This document shows, one piece after another, positions 34,790 through 45,700 of a DNA stretch of 64,000 bases (positions are counted from its first letter, which is position 1; each line of letters begins with the position of its first letter). The DNA lies in NCBI GenBank assembly GCA_964017045.1, contig OZ024810.1:8115562-8179561 (forward strand), given 5' to 3'. Both the position numbers and the translations under genes were made by a program. The DNA is from Omphiscola glabra. Its lineage: Eukaryota; Mollusca; Gastropoda; Lymnaeidae. The notes under the pieces were generated by a model. That model was given only the letters and a program-made list of their open reading frames with translations, was not told the DNA's origin and made no database searches.

Positions 34790-35880
34790 TCCAGGGTGAC
34801 ACTAAACTTATTAGCTACTCCACTGAATGAATGTTTTTTGTTTTTTTTTAATTTGCCACATAGTTTCTGAGATGGAGATTGAAGAAAGTAATGTTGGATT
34901 GTTTCGTTTTACTGTTGCTGTCTGTGAGAGCTTTTTTACTTATTGTTTTGGGCCATAGATTAGTTTTTATGTTCAAGACTTTGTGTTTATTCGGACTAAT
35001 CTGTGCACATTATTTAAGCTCTATACAACACAAAATTCAATCTCTTATAAATATTTTTTTGAAAATTTGGTTGAGGAAGAGTGTCCTTATATATTTTATT
35101 GTATGTTAGATTATTAGGAGCACACTTTTTCCATATATTTGTTAAAATTATTTTTTTATTGCTCAAAAATACACTTTTGATTCGATTTTTAAAAATGCGT
35201 GTATATAATAAAAATGATTGGACAAAAGAATAACAAAATAATTTTTATTTTTTTTAAATTTTGGATGCAGTGGCGTAGGAAGTGGGTGTGGAGGGGTTAT
35301 CCACCTGGTAAGCGTTTTTCCTTTATACTGAGGGGTGGGAGTTTCGGTCAACTGCAGAAATTGTTTTTGTTTTTTTTGTTCTGCTCGGAACATGTTCCCA
35401 AAAAAATGCGCTATTATAATTGGTAAGCCAATATTAATACATCTAGACTTCTGATTCGACTACACAAACAAACAAACAAAAACCATTATTGGTGTGTAGG
35501 CCTACATCATGCGGCACTGAAAAAAATGGGGATATGCCTACTTCGTGGAGATTTCCTACACACTTTACGGGAAGGGGCGCTGGGGGCACAATCTATTATT
35601 TCTGCTAAAAGGTTGGGGGGGGGGGTAGGGCGTATCCACGTTTGTGAATACGCCGACGCTGGAAAGGATGGTAAACTTAGACTAATTATTTTTAAAAATG
35701 ATCCGGGTGAGTATTTAAATAACAAGTAGCTCTTCATGCAGGGGAAAGTTAATACAGCGTCACTGTGTCAACACTACAGGTGGCCATTTGTAAATAGGGC
35801 GTGCTAACCACACGGAAGGTAACTCTGGAGGAAAAAACTAAAATTTTTAGATGATGTTTCCATCCCTTTACACTTGTCTG
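34790..35880. other. unassigned; possible hAT-like ends
   Basis: CAGTGGCGTAGGAAGTGGG starts at 35268 and CGCCGACGCTG ends near 35661, a possible diverged hAT-like MITE of about 395 bp. The remainder is AT-rich with no gene. Confidence 0.35.
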
Positions 35881-35884
35881 CTCG

Positions 35885-36092
35885 TTCATACGAATGTTAT
35901 GCTGACAAACGAGTGTTATGCTGCCATACGAGTGTTATGCTGTCATACGAGTGTTATGCTGTCATACGAGTGTTATGATGTCATACGAGTGTTATGATGC
36001 CATACCAGTGTTATGCTGCCATACGAGTGTTATGCTGGCATACGAGTGTTATGCTGCCATACGAGTGTTATGCTGCCATGCCAGTATTATGC
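35885..36092. repeat. 19-bp minisatellite, 11 copies
   Basis: The unit is CATACGAGTGTTATGCTGC. Confidence 0.94.
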
Positions 36093-36239
36093 CGGGTCCC
36101 CCTACACTTCTCTCACACTTACACGCACAAATATATACACATAGAATCAGCGTTTCTTTCAAATAATTATCTCGGGGTTGTGTGTGTGTGTGGGGGGGGG
36201 GGGGGCTTTCATAATTTTGGGTGGTCATTGTCAGTGAAT

Positions 36240-36418
36240 AGAGGCGTAGCTAAGGGGGGGGAGTAAATGGGACAGATGTTCCCTCGCACCAGACTAGCGG
36301 GGGTGTCAAAGTGGGCTTTGATGGTTGAAAATAAGGGGGTTTCAGAGTTGGGTGTGGGGGGGGGCGTAAAAATAAATCTGGTCCATTGGCGCCAAACACT
36401 CTAGCTACGCTTCTGCCA
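36240..36418. mobile_element. hAT-like MITE, diverged
   Basis: Inverted ends AGAGGCGTAGCTAAGG and CTAGCTACGCTTCTGCC, with G runs inside. No clean target duplication is seen. Confidence 0.45.
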
Positions 36419-36494
36419 GTTGCATAGAAAGGGGATGGATGGCATGGTCTGTTCAGGGGTCACTTTTCATTTATGGAGGAGTGGCATTTCTGGA

Positions 36495-36990
36495 CAACAT
36501 CATCATCATCATGTCCCTTAGTCGTTGGACCGTTGGGGCGCCACAGATGACAAGAAAACTATCCTTCTCCATTCCTCTCGGTCTTCTGCACTGCGTACAG
36601 CATCACCTAGTTTTAATCCCGTCCACTCTTTGATGTTATCTTCTCATCTTTTTCTTTGTCTTCCTCTTCTTCTCCCTCCTCTAGTTGTGCCCTGCATGAT
36701 TTCTTTGGCGAGCCCTTGTTTCCTTGTTACGTGGCCAAACCATTCAAGTTTTCACTTTTTTACCAACACCAGGAGGTCATCGTACTGCCCAGTTGCTTTA
36801 CGAATCCTTTCTTTCACTTGTTCATTGGTGATGTGGTCTCTATAGCAGATGCCAAGAATGCTTCTGAAACATCTCATCACCATCGCCTTTATTTTCCTTT
36901 CGAGTTTTTCTGTTAATGTCCAGGACTCACAGGCATATAAGAAAATGGAGAGGACTAGTGAGCGCATCAGCCTGATTTTGGTGCTGGACA
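36495..36990 (-). mobile_element. LINE ORF2 C-terminus, copy 2
   Basis: The same family as 32228-32760. The part with LVLSIFLYACESWTLTEKLE and FRSILGICYRDHITNEQVK is intact; the C-terminal part is shifted by indels. It ends in the same ATGATG tail (36500-36513). It extends about 200 bp further 5' than copy 1. Confidence 0.82.
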
Positions 36991-37015
36991 ACTGCAGAGA
37001 AATTATGAAAGAGGC

Positions 37016-37266
37016 CGCTGCACAAAGTATTGGGCAACCTTGTGTGGCATTAACACTGGCTACGCCGCTGCACAAAGTATCGGGCAACCTTGGGTGGCAT
37101 TAACACTAGCCACGCCGCTGCACAAAGTATCGGGCAACCTTAGGTGGCATTAACACTGGCTACGCCGCTGCACAAAGTATCGGGCAACCTTGGGTGGCAT
37201 TAACACTAGCCACGCCGCTGCACAAAGTATCGGGCAACCTTGGGTGGCATTAACACTGGCTACGCC
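37016..37266. repeat. 50-bp minisatellite made from a transposon end
   Basis: CGGGCAACCTTGGGTGGCAT recurs at 37081, 37131, 37181 and 37231, with a diverged first copy at 37031. Each unit ends in GGCTACGCCGCTG or AGCCACGCCGCTG, the typical terminal sequence of the hAT-like MITEs in this window. Confidence 0.9.
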
Positions 37267-37269
37267 GCT

Positions 37270-37744
37270 AGGCAGTGTTTCTATTGGCACCAAAATTGGC
37301 TATTAGAACACGCTATACTGTCATTTTTATCGGGAAGAAGGGCAATCGAGGGTGCCGATGACTCTAGAGCTGAAGGGGGTCTGGGAGGCCCCATCCCCGG
37401 AAAATTTTGGATATACCTGAATTCAGTGCTTCTATTTGACTGTTTTATCGGTGGAAAAAATGTATCAAGCGTTCCGATGTGGCATCATGGCACTCAGTGC
37501 CATGCATAAACTGAATTCGCTGCGGTTGTGGCACACCCCATGGTAATCATTTGGCACAAGTTTAGATTCAACCCCGTACTATCACCTTTTTTTTTTTAAT
37601 TGTCAGCTTTTTTTTTAATTTTAGTTTTATTTAGCTCAACATACATTGAATCCATTACATTTAAAATTATCATTAAAAACTATTTTTTATAGCACGGTGC
37701 CTTCATACAATTTATAAATAGCATCTAAAAAGAAGTTTTGGTAA
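37270..37744. other. unassigned sequence
   Basis: No gene or clear element. Poly-T tracts lie near 37588-37615. Confidence 0.5.
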
Positions 37745-38037
37745 GGGGCCATCCATAAATGACGTCACGCAAATTTTGCCGATTTTTGACCCCCCCCCCC
37801 TCCCCCATCGTCACAAATCGTCACAAAAAGTTAGACCCCCCCCTAAAATATAACGTCACAAATCTCTACACCCCCCCCTTTAAAAAATCCCTTTACAAGA
37901 CCTTAAGAGAGTCACCTCCCGTGGATATCAAATTACAGCACCTGTGTAAAAAAAACACTTCACTAGAACAGTGGTTCTTATCCAGTGGTAAAAGTACCTC
38001 CCCAGCCCTGGGGTGTGGTAGACCAGAAAAGTGCATT

Positions 38038-38600
38038 CAGTGGCGTAGCTAGAGGGGTGCAGACCGCACGGGGGTGAAACCATCTCAGGGGGTGACATCA
38101 AATTGAAAAATTGCGTATTTCCAGAGCACACACTGCTCGGTCTAACCGAAATCCACAAAAGGATTATAGATGACGGACGCGTACATTTTCCACCCATGTA
38201 ACCAAATACTCACAAAAATGCGTTTTTAATTAAAAGTTTAAAGTTGATGCGTCAGCAATTAGGTTACCTTATTATTAAGTCAGAAACACGTCGTTTTGAC
38301 CATGTTTCAACGCCGAATGGAGTGTTCGTTAACTTTTGTAAGTGACATTAATCTATACCGGTATTCATCTAAATTCTGAGAAATAAAACTATCCTTTGAT
38401 AACAATGAGTGATTCTAAGTACATGTCACAGTTCTTAAATACAATTACCCCATGGCCTTCAATTAATTTTTTTTGTTCTTGTATTTGTTATACTGTGGAC
38501 TAAGTTTAACAAGAAGAATTACATCGTGGAAAGGGTGTGGGGGGGGGGTGACACTATGAGCTTACCGGACCGTGTGACACCAACCCTGGCTACGCCACTG
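38038..38600. mobile_element. hAT-like element, 563 bp
   Basis: Ends CAGTGGCGTAGCTAGAGG and CCTGGCTACGCCACTG; just inside lie GGGGTGACA and TGTGACACC in inverted orientation. Flanking octamers AGTGCATT and ATTGTAAT agree at five positions. No transposase frame. Confidence 0.65.
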
Positions 38601-38644
38601 ATTGTAATTGCTGCAATTGCTAACTGTTGCTGCTTTCTTTTTAA

Positions 38645-39276
38645 TCAGTTTGTGTGCATTTTGATTACAGCAGTAAATGTTTTTCTTGTGCATTTTGATT
38701 ACAGCAGTAAATGTTTTTCTTGTGCATTTTGATTACAGCAGTAAATGTTTTTCTGGTGAATTTTGATTACAGCAGTAAATGTTTTTCTTGTGCATTTTGA
38801 TTACAGCAGTAAATGTTTTTCTGGTGAATTTTGATTACAGCAGTAAATGTTTTTCTTGTGCATTTTGATTACAGCAGTAAATGTTTTTCTGGTGAATTTT
38901 GATTACAGCAGTAAATGTTTTTCTTGTGCATTTTGATTACAGCAGTAAATGTTTTTCTGGTGAATTTTGATTACAGCAGTAAATGTTTTTCTTGTGCATT
39001 TTGATTACAGCAGTAAATGTTTTTCTGGTGAATTTTGATTACAGCAGTAAATGTTTTTCTTGTGCATTTTGATTACAGCAGTAAATGTTTTTCTGGTGAA
39101 TTTTGATTACAGCAGTAAATGTTTTTCTTGTGCATTTTGATTACAGCAGTAAATGTTTTTCTGGTGAATTTTGATTACAGCAGTAAATGTTTTTCTTGTG
39201 CATTTTGATTACAGCAGTAAATGTTTTTCTTGTGCATTTTGATTACAGCAGTAAATGTTTTTCTTGTGAATTTTGT
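38645..39276. repeat. 34-bp minisatellite with 68-bp dimer period
   Basis: The unit core is TTTTGATTACAGCAGTAAAT, about 18 copies. From 38750 to 39190 copies with TTGTGCA and copies with TGGTGAA alternate strictly, so the unit of amplification was a dimer. The two ends of the array carry runs of the TTGTGCA type only. Confidence 0.95.
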
Positions 39277-39914
39277 CGGCGCATTGCTTTTAATGGTAAT
39301 GTTTTCCATTGTCTATAAAGTTAATTAAAGAAATAAAACTAAGATAACTAAATTGTTTAATTATTGTTAATTTTATTACAATATAACTTATACGTTTGGG
39401 GTGTGTGTTTAAAACGGAGTGGGCCTGCAGCCCTGTAAAAAATGTTAAGAATCCCTGCCCTAGAGCATTTACTAAGATACCACCACCTCTCTTCCCCACC
39501 CTGTCACGGTCAACTATTTGTTATCCTTCCACCCGTGGAATGCGAATTCTATGACTCCAGTGTCCGTCTTTAGCCATAAATTCTCACAGATGTCATTGCA
39601 ACTACACCCTGAGTTTCCTCCTATTTGGCGTCTTGTAATTTGATCTGAGTCTGCTTGGACCTCGCATACCTGCACTGATTCTCTCAGTGACAGCAGTTTA
39701 AAAATAAAATGATGGTTGTTGTATAAATGAGTATTTTAAAAATGTCTGTAATTCAGCGTTATTAAGTGCATTTATTTACTAAAATATAATACTTTTCATG
39801 TGACGTCACATTGCTTGAGGGTCCCCCCTCCCCCTCGTCACACATCGTCACAAAAATCTGACCCCCCCTCCCCCCCCCTTTAGACGCGTGACGTCATTTA
39901 TGGATGGCCCTTAA

Positions 39915-40214
39915 CTGTTAAAAAGATTTTAAAAAATGTTGGATTTTCATAATTACTTTATCATTTTAATAGTTATAAAATTATATTATTTTTAGACAAA
40001 AAATATTCACTCCTATTTCAGTTCTAGCAATCAAAAACCTTTTATTGGTTCAGGTTATTGCATTTTTTCACTAAAATGGGGGATTAAAATTTTTAAAAAA
40101 CTACACAAGGGAAACTACTATCTTACACTGATGATCATTTAAAATTATGATTGCCTCCCTCCAATACTCACAAAAATAAAGTCTTCCAAGTGTCTAAAAC
40201 CAATCATGTTTAAT
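39915..40214. other. AT-rich unassigned sequence
   Basis: Nothing recognisable. Confidence 0.5.
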
Positions 40215-40412
40215 CAGCGGTTCTCAACCTGTGGGCCGCGACGCCTTTGGAGGTCGAACGACCCCTTTCCCAGGGGTCACCTAAGATCATAGAAAAACAC
40301 ATATACTCTACAGTTATGAAGTAGCAACGAGTATAATTTTCTGGCTGGGGGTCGCCAAAACATGAGGAACTGTATTAAAGGGTCGCGGCGTTGGAAAGGT
40401 TGAGAACCATTG
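40215..40412 (+). mobile_element. SPIN-like hAT MITE, copy 3
   Basis: 198 bp from CAGCGGTTCTCAACCTGTG to AAGGTTGAGAACCATTG. Flanks TGTTTAAT and TGTTAAAT agree at seven of eight positions. Same orientation as copy 1. Confidence 0.86.
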
Positions 40413-40617
40413 TGTTAAATAAATTCTATGTCATACTTGTAACAAGGAATGAGATTAGTTTCAATAACCATCAAATAGCGATATCTCTTCATCTTTTTTT
40501 TGGTTTTCATTGCTATTAGATAGTCGTCCATCGGGACTAGTCCGGATTTTTGCCGCCTCCCTTCCAGGAAAAACAACAACTCAGTTGGCCGAAAATACCG
40601 CGCTTCCCCCATACCTC

Positions 40618-40803
40618 CAGTGGTGTAGTGAGGGGGGGCAAGGGGGGCATCATGCCCCGGGCGCTACTCACAAAGGGGCGCCAAATGGTATATTTTACTA
40701 TAATATTGCATGGTTTTCGAATAGGGGGGGGCGCTAAAAAGGTATTGGGTGGCGCTAAAAATGTATTGTGCCCCGGGCGCGAGTTAATCTCGCTACGCCA
40801 CTG
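40618..40803. mobile_element. hAT-like MITE with perfect 8-bp duplication
   Basis: 186 bp, ends CAGTGGTGTAGTGAGG and CTCGCTACGCCACTG, flanked on both sides by CATACCTC (40610-40617 and 40804-40811). Inside, GCCCCGGGCGC occurs near both ends. This copy ties the CAGTGGCGTAGC-ended family of the window to hAT elements. Confidence 0.85.
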
Positions 40804-40889
40804 CATACCTCCATGACAAAAAATAACTGTTTGGGGCGATATCACCCTCCGCGCTCCCTTCCTACCCCATTGTTATCTGCGCTTGTTTG

Positions 40890-41375
40890 GTATCAGAAAA
40901 TTGGTCTAGCTGCTTCTACATTAATATAGCTTAGTCTGCATCAGTATACGGCTTAGACTAGACTGGTCTAGATTTTAATTCAGATTCGTCTATATAGGTC
41001 CAGAATGATCTGGATTGGTCTAGGTGAACCTAGTTTAGTTTAGCTTGATCAAGATTGTTAAAGATTAACTATATTAGTTTAGTCTGGAATATATTATTCT
41101 AGATTAGATCCGCTTGGATTGGATAGTCTAGATTAGATAGTCTAGATTAGATAGTCTAGTTTAGATAATCTAGTCTGGATTAGTTTATATAAGATTAGTT
41201 TTGATAAGATTATTTTAGTCTCGATTAGTCTAGATTACATATATCAAGCCTTGATTTGTCTAGTTTGGTCTAGATTGGCCCAAATTGGTCTTCATTAGTT
41301 TAGATTGCTCTAGATTAGTTAAGATCACTATAGATTAGTCTAGATTGTTATAAATTTATCTAGATTGGTCTAACC
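40890..41375. repeat. degenerate TCTAGATT repeats
   Basis: About 480 bp of loosely periodic TCTAGATTAG, TCTAGATTGG and similar decamers. It is old compared with other arrays in the window. Confidence 0.8.
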
Positions 41376-41588
41376 CAGTTGACGGAAAAGCGCGGCTCAC
41401 GAGCCGCATGCGGCTCTTTAGCGACTTGCGTGAGGCTCGGCCAGTCGGCCACAAATCGGTTTTGACTCCGAAAAACAAAACATGGTTCTTGACAGGTTCT
41501 TGAAAAGAAATTTGGCTCTCAAAACTTTTTTAATCATCCTGCTGTTTTTTTTTTCTTCTCTTTTTACTAATGAGTTTGCCGACCACTG
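41376..41588. mobile_element. hAT MITE with GAGCCGCATGCGGCTC motif
   Basis: 213 bp, left end CAGTTGACGG followed by GGCTCACGAGCCGCATGCGG, right end GAGTTTGCCGACCACTG. Flanks GTCTAACC and GTCTAGCC agree at seven of eight positions. It resembles the widespread CAGTGGTCGGCAAAC hAT family. It lies in the degenerate TCTAGATT array. Confidence 0.75.
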
Positions 41589-41599
41589 GTCTAGCCACT

Positions 41600-42269
41600 A
41601 CCATATATAAAAAAAATTATCATCGCTGCTATATATCACCATGTCTGACTGCTTTTATATATCAAAATATCTAATTTCTGTATCTATCAGACTATATGCA
41701 TATCAGACTGAGGCAAAGTCGCGAGTCGACGACTTAGCAGAGGCCGATGTTGAATTTCAATCCGGGGCACTCCGGAGCCATCATCCACGGTCATGGGATC
41801 GACTCCGGAACATGCCGATTCAAAAATCCGGAAAACGGTGTTTGTACGTAAATGGTACATGCCATGCGCATTGCGAAAGATAAAACTAAGAAATAATAAA
41901 CCAACTTTTCGGATATTTTGAGTTCAATAAATCGATGATCTACTTAAACTACTGCTAATTATTTATGTAAATTTATGTAATAATAATGCATCATTCTCAG
42001 GAGTCAGAATTCTTTTCTAAATACACCGAACAGCATCATGTTATGTTTTACCAAGACATATTACATGTAAAATAATAGGCACCTAACTCATTTAAATATA
42101 CATGATTTTTCATTACTTTTAATCGAAGTTTTAGCGTACTGATATTGTTTTCATTTTCTCTTCAGTTTTTACAATTAAGTAAAGAAATGCCAATGGGCAA
42201 ATGCGCCCCTCAAATGGCAGTGTATTTTGGTATGGAACTCGGAAACAATTGAAATGTATTTGAACCACC
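41600..42269. other. unassigned sequence upstream of gene
   Basis: An 80-codon plus frame at 41641-41883 has no recognisable domain. It is relatively CpG-rich in its middle. No promoter can be assigned. Confidence 0.4.
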
Positions 42270-42418
42270 CCCCAGTGCATGATACCTCACACAGTTACTC
42301 TTGTAACCAGTGAAATATCCTCATCAACACCAGGCACAGAGACATTGCAAATCCCATCTACATATGATAGGAGCCATAATGATCAATAAATTGATCGTGG
42401 GCCCTTAATATATAGAAG
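42270..42418 (+). repeat. 147-bp dispersed repeat, copy 2
   Basis: Same sequence as 34303-34447, ending in GGGCCCTTAATATATAGAAG and then GAAGAAGAA. Confidence 0.8.
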
Positions 42419-42652
42419 AGAAGAAGAACCAACAAAAGTCACTTTAAAATATTAAATTTAGGGAGCTGTCCGTTTAAGATTGAATTTCTATGCACCAAAA
42501 TGTTAGAGAAACAGAGAGGACAAGATACCCAAATAATTTGCACACCTCTAATTCATTAACAAAGATTATAGCGAAATGATTTGTAGAAAGTATAAACAAA
42601 TATTAGCGTAAATTTTCTGCTCAGCTACCGGTTAGCTAATAGTTGTTTCAAG

Positions 42653-42713
42653 ATGGCGGTCATGTTACAGCAAATGAGATTAATATGTGTCATAACATTA
42701 CTCGTATTGATTG
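42653..42713 (+). CDS. exon 1: start codon and signal peptide
   Basis: ATG in the context CAAGATGG opens a frame encoding 20 residues, MAVMLQQMRLICVITLLVLI, then one base before the consensus donor GTAAGT. Joined in phase 1 to exon 2 it gives a continuous signal peptide ending VDVSA, with a predicted cut before Arg26. The fit of phase and signal sequence across an 8.55-kb intron is the main evidence for this exon. Met4 and Met8 are alternative in-frame starts. Confidence 0.8.
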
Positions 42714-45700
42714 GTAAGTAACATTTAAAAATCATAACACCTCAAATAAAATAAGCTGGTTTTCTTTTGATAGTTAAATTTCAATCATGATATACGCCAT
42801 CTTGCTGATAATTTGCACACCAAGTGACACGGCAATTAAAAGTTACTTTTTGGACCCAGTAGTTTTAGGTGTTTTGTATGTAGTGTTTACTTTCACGTTC
42901 TTCTAAAATTCTACAAACAAATAAACACAAAAATCCAATGTTAATGTTGTATTATACATAGCCTACATCTTAATTAGGCCCACTAACTTACTACTACTAC
43001 TGGACTTGACTACTTTACTTCAAAGTTCCTCTGTAAGTAGAAAGGGTTTATTAATTGGTAGTTGGCTAAGTTGGTGTAGTGTACTACTACCAATGCCAAT
43101 AGGCATTCAATAGCTATAGGAAGCTATTTACTATTTGTAGTAAACTATCAATAGCTTCTAGAGAGATATTGGTAGTCCATCAAATCAAAATATGAGCTTT
43201 AAAAACCCGCTTCCAATGATGCTGGTTAAGTATTGCTCTGTTCATTTACTACTAGTTTGTACTAGTGACAACACCTCTGCACTACTTATAAAATCTACAG
43301 AAATGTTTTAACACTGTCTCCTGTAGCCTTCCCCATGCTCAGATTTGACTATATTGCTATATAATTATCATTTATAATAGAGACGTAATAGAGATTGATG
43401 TATGATACATAGTCTGAAAAAATGTTACCCAGCTTCTTTTTTGCCAAGGCCAAGGCCAAAGTAATAATATGTGCAGTAAAAATAAAATCCAGCTGTAAAA
43501 ATTTTCTGTGTTTTAATTATGATTAAAAATAGGCTCAAATATGTCTATAATTACCATAAGAATAGTTTTACTGCATACAATGTGTGCATATTACAAAAAA
43601 TCGTGTTACTTTAATTAAATGAAACTGTATGATTAGGCTTGACGATGACAACATAAGTTTAGGCCATTCTTTGTTTAGGAACATGATTATGTGACACACA
43701 CACACACACACCCCACCCCCCGGCTATTGAGATTTTTCTGTTGGGAGATAGATCTACTGGGTATTATTTACACAATTGAGCCCTCATTAACTTATAAGAG
43801 CATCAATATTTTTATCTACAATTTATGTACAAACTATTTCATTGGCATTGGGTATATTGTGCGACTATATCACAAATTAATTTAAAGTCTAGGAATCACT
43901 ATTTACTACCGGTATTTATTTTTAAAGCTATGCAGAATCAATGTTTTAAACTACACATAATTTAATGAAAACATAAGCCGCATTACATAGAGAAAAGTAA
44001 GTGTATCATCATGTCTTGAAAATGCGATTGGAGTGAATGTATGAGACAAGACACAAAAAATAAATTTTGTTGGCACACGTTTTTTTGTGATTTTTGACAA
44101 ATCATTTGCTGCCTTCTTGGACACTACTTCTCAGCTAAGTGCTATTTTTAAAAAAAATTTGATATTTTAAAATTGTATTCGTTTTTTCTGTTTGTTTGCT
44201 GATGAAGGCTTCCTGCCAACACATTCGTTGTTTTGCTGCGTTCTTTTTTTCAGGTCTAACCTCACTGTGTTTTACTAATTGCAGTCTCTCCCCTTATTAC
44301 CCTATCACCAATTTGTATTTTTTTATAGTTTACTACCAATAGCTGCAGCCTAGTAATTAAGTTCAACTACTGCTGGGTAGTGACAATTCCATTAAAATCA
44401 TTAAATTTTTGAATACTTAATTATCATTTAAGGACTTTGGTATCGCTCGGGAATACCCGGAAATCCGGTATCATAATAATTTCACTGCCAAAATTTTGAC
44501 CTACACTTTTTAATTTACAGAGGGTAGCGTTGTTTTGGATTTTTTTGCTGATTGTACTTTTGTAAGTAAATTTTGGTATATGATAAATATGTTAAGCATT
44601 TCTTGCTTTATAAAAGAGACTGACCGAAAGTGATTTTCTGATTTGATCTAAACCAGACTGAAAGTTAAAAAGGATTTTGGGCAGAAGCCGAAACCAAAAG
44701 CTTAACGAGACATTTTGTTCCAAAACCAAAAGTTTAACAACACTTTTGGTCAATAACGAGACTTTTGGCCAAAACCAAAAGATTTTGTTATTTCAAAACT
44801 CGTTTTGCACATGTTCTCTTAAACCCCCCCCCCCCCCCCCCCCACCTTTTCATTTTTGCTGTGTTGCTTATTGGGACATACACATCCCTGTTGACCATCC
44901 TAATTGGATTGGGATTAATATTGACATAGTCAATTTTTCCATATTCTCTTGGATGTTAGCCCTTTTAGCTTCTCATCACACTCACAAACACACACACACA
45001 TCACCGGACGGAGCAAAACAAAATTACCATCTTTTTTTTTATCTTCACCGTGAACAGCTCTCAATAACAATCCATATGAGAGAATTAATATTCTGTAATC
45101 TTAATGTTACACTCAAAGTGTGTAATCCGACCATTCTATAGAATGATTAGGCAAATTGTATAATGGCTGGATTACACACTTAGCCTGTAGCATTTTAAAA
45201 ATAAATGAATAAATCTAATCTTTTTTTTTTGTGTAATGTCATTCTAGAATACAGAAATCCCAATAATTCCAAAACTTTAATTTAAGCTTGCTTCCACCTA
45301 CTATAACTAGTACTAGGCCTAAAATATAAAAAAAATAGTTATAGTAGGCTTATAGTATAAAGCCTAATAAACTAATACTTCTGTATTAGTATTACTACAG
45401 TTCTCTTAAAGGCCTAATTTTTAAGTTAGTATTTTTCACTATTACAACATTTATGTGCAAGATATTGATAAATCAAAATGTATTTAATAAATCAATGATT
45501 TGAATAAACCTAAGGTTCTCAATTTTCAAAAAAATAAAAAATATAAATAATATAAAAATTACCATTCCCCTAGTTGATGTTTTGTTGTTGTTTTTTCCAC
45601 AAAACTATTTACCCTTTCCATTGCCTTATTGATATTTCATTTTTTTAAATATTTCATAAGTAAGTCATCATGCAGCTGTGAGCAGTGTTCACAGAGATTT

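Larger units (their letters stand above)
37745..39911. mobile_element. DNA transposon with CCATCCATAAATGACGTCAC ends
   Basis: The left end GGGGCCATCCATAAATGACG is matched by the right end CGTCATTTATGGATGGCCC at 39893-39911 (24-bp inverted match GGCCATCCATAA...GTCACGC). Both sub-terminal regions show CGTCACAAA motifs and C-rich stretches in opposite orientation. Between them lie a hAT-like element (38038-38600) and a 34-bp minisatellite, so the original element was probably much shorter. The superfamily is uncertain; TTAA next to the right end would suit a TTAA target. Confidence 0.65.

Noticed and set aside
41641..41883. 80-codon frame upstream of the gene as an upstream exon
   Set aside because: No donor in a useful phase and no recognisable sequence; exon 1 already supplies a complete signal peptide.
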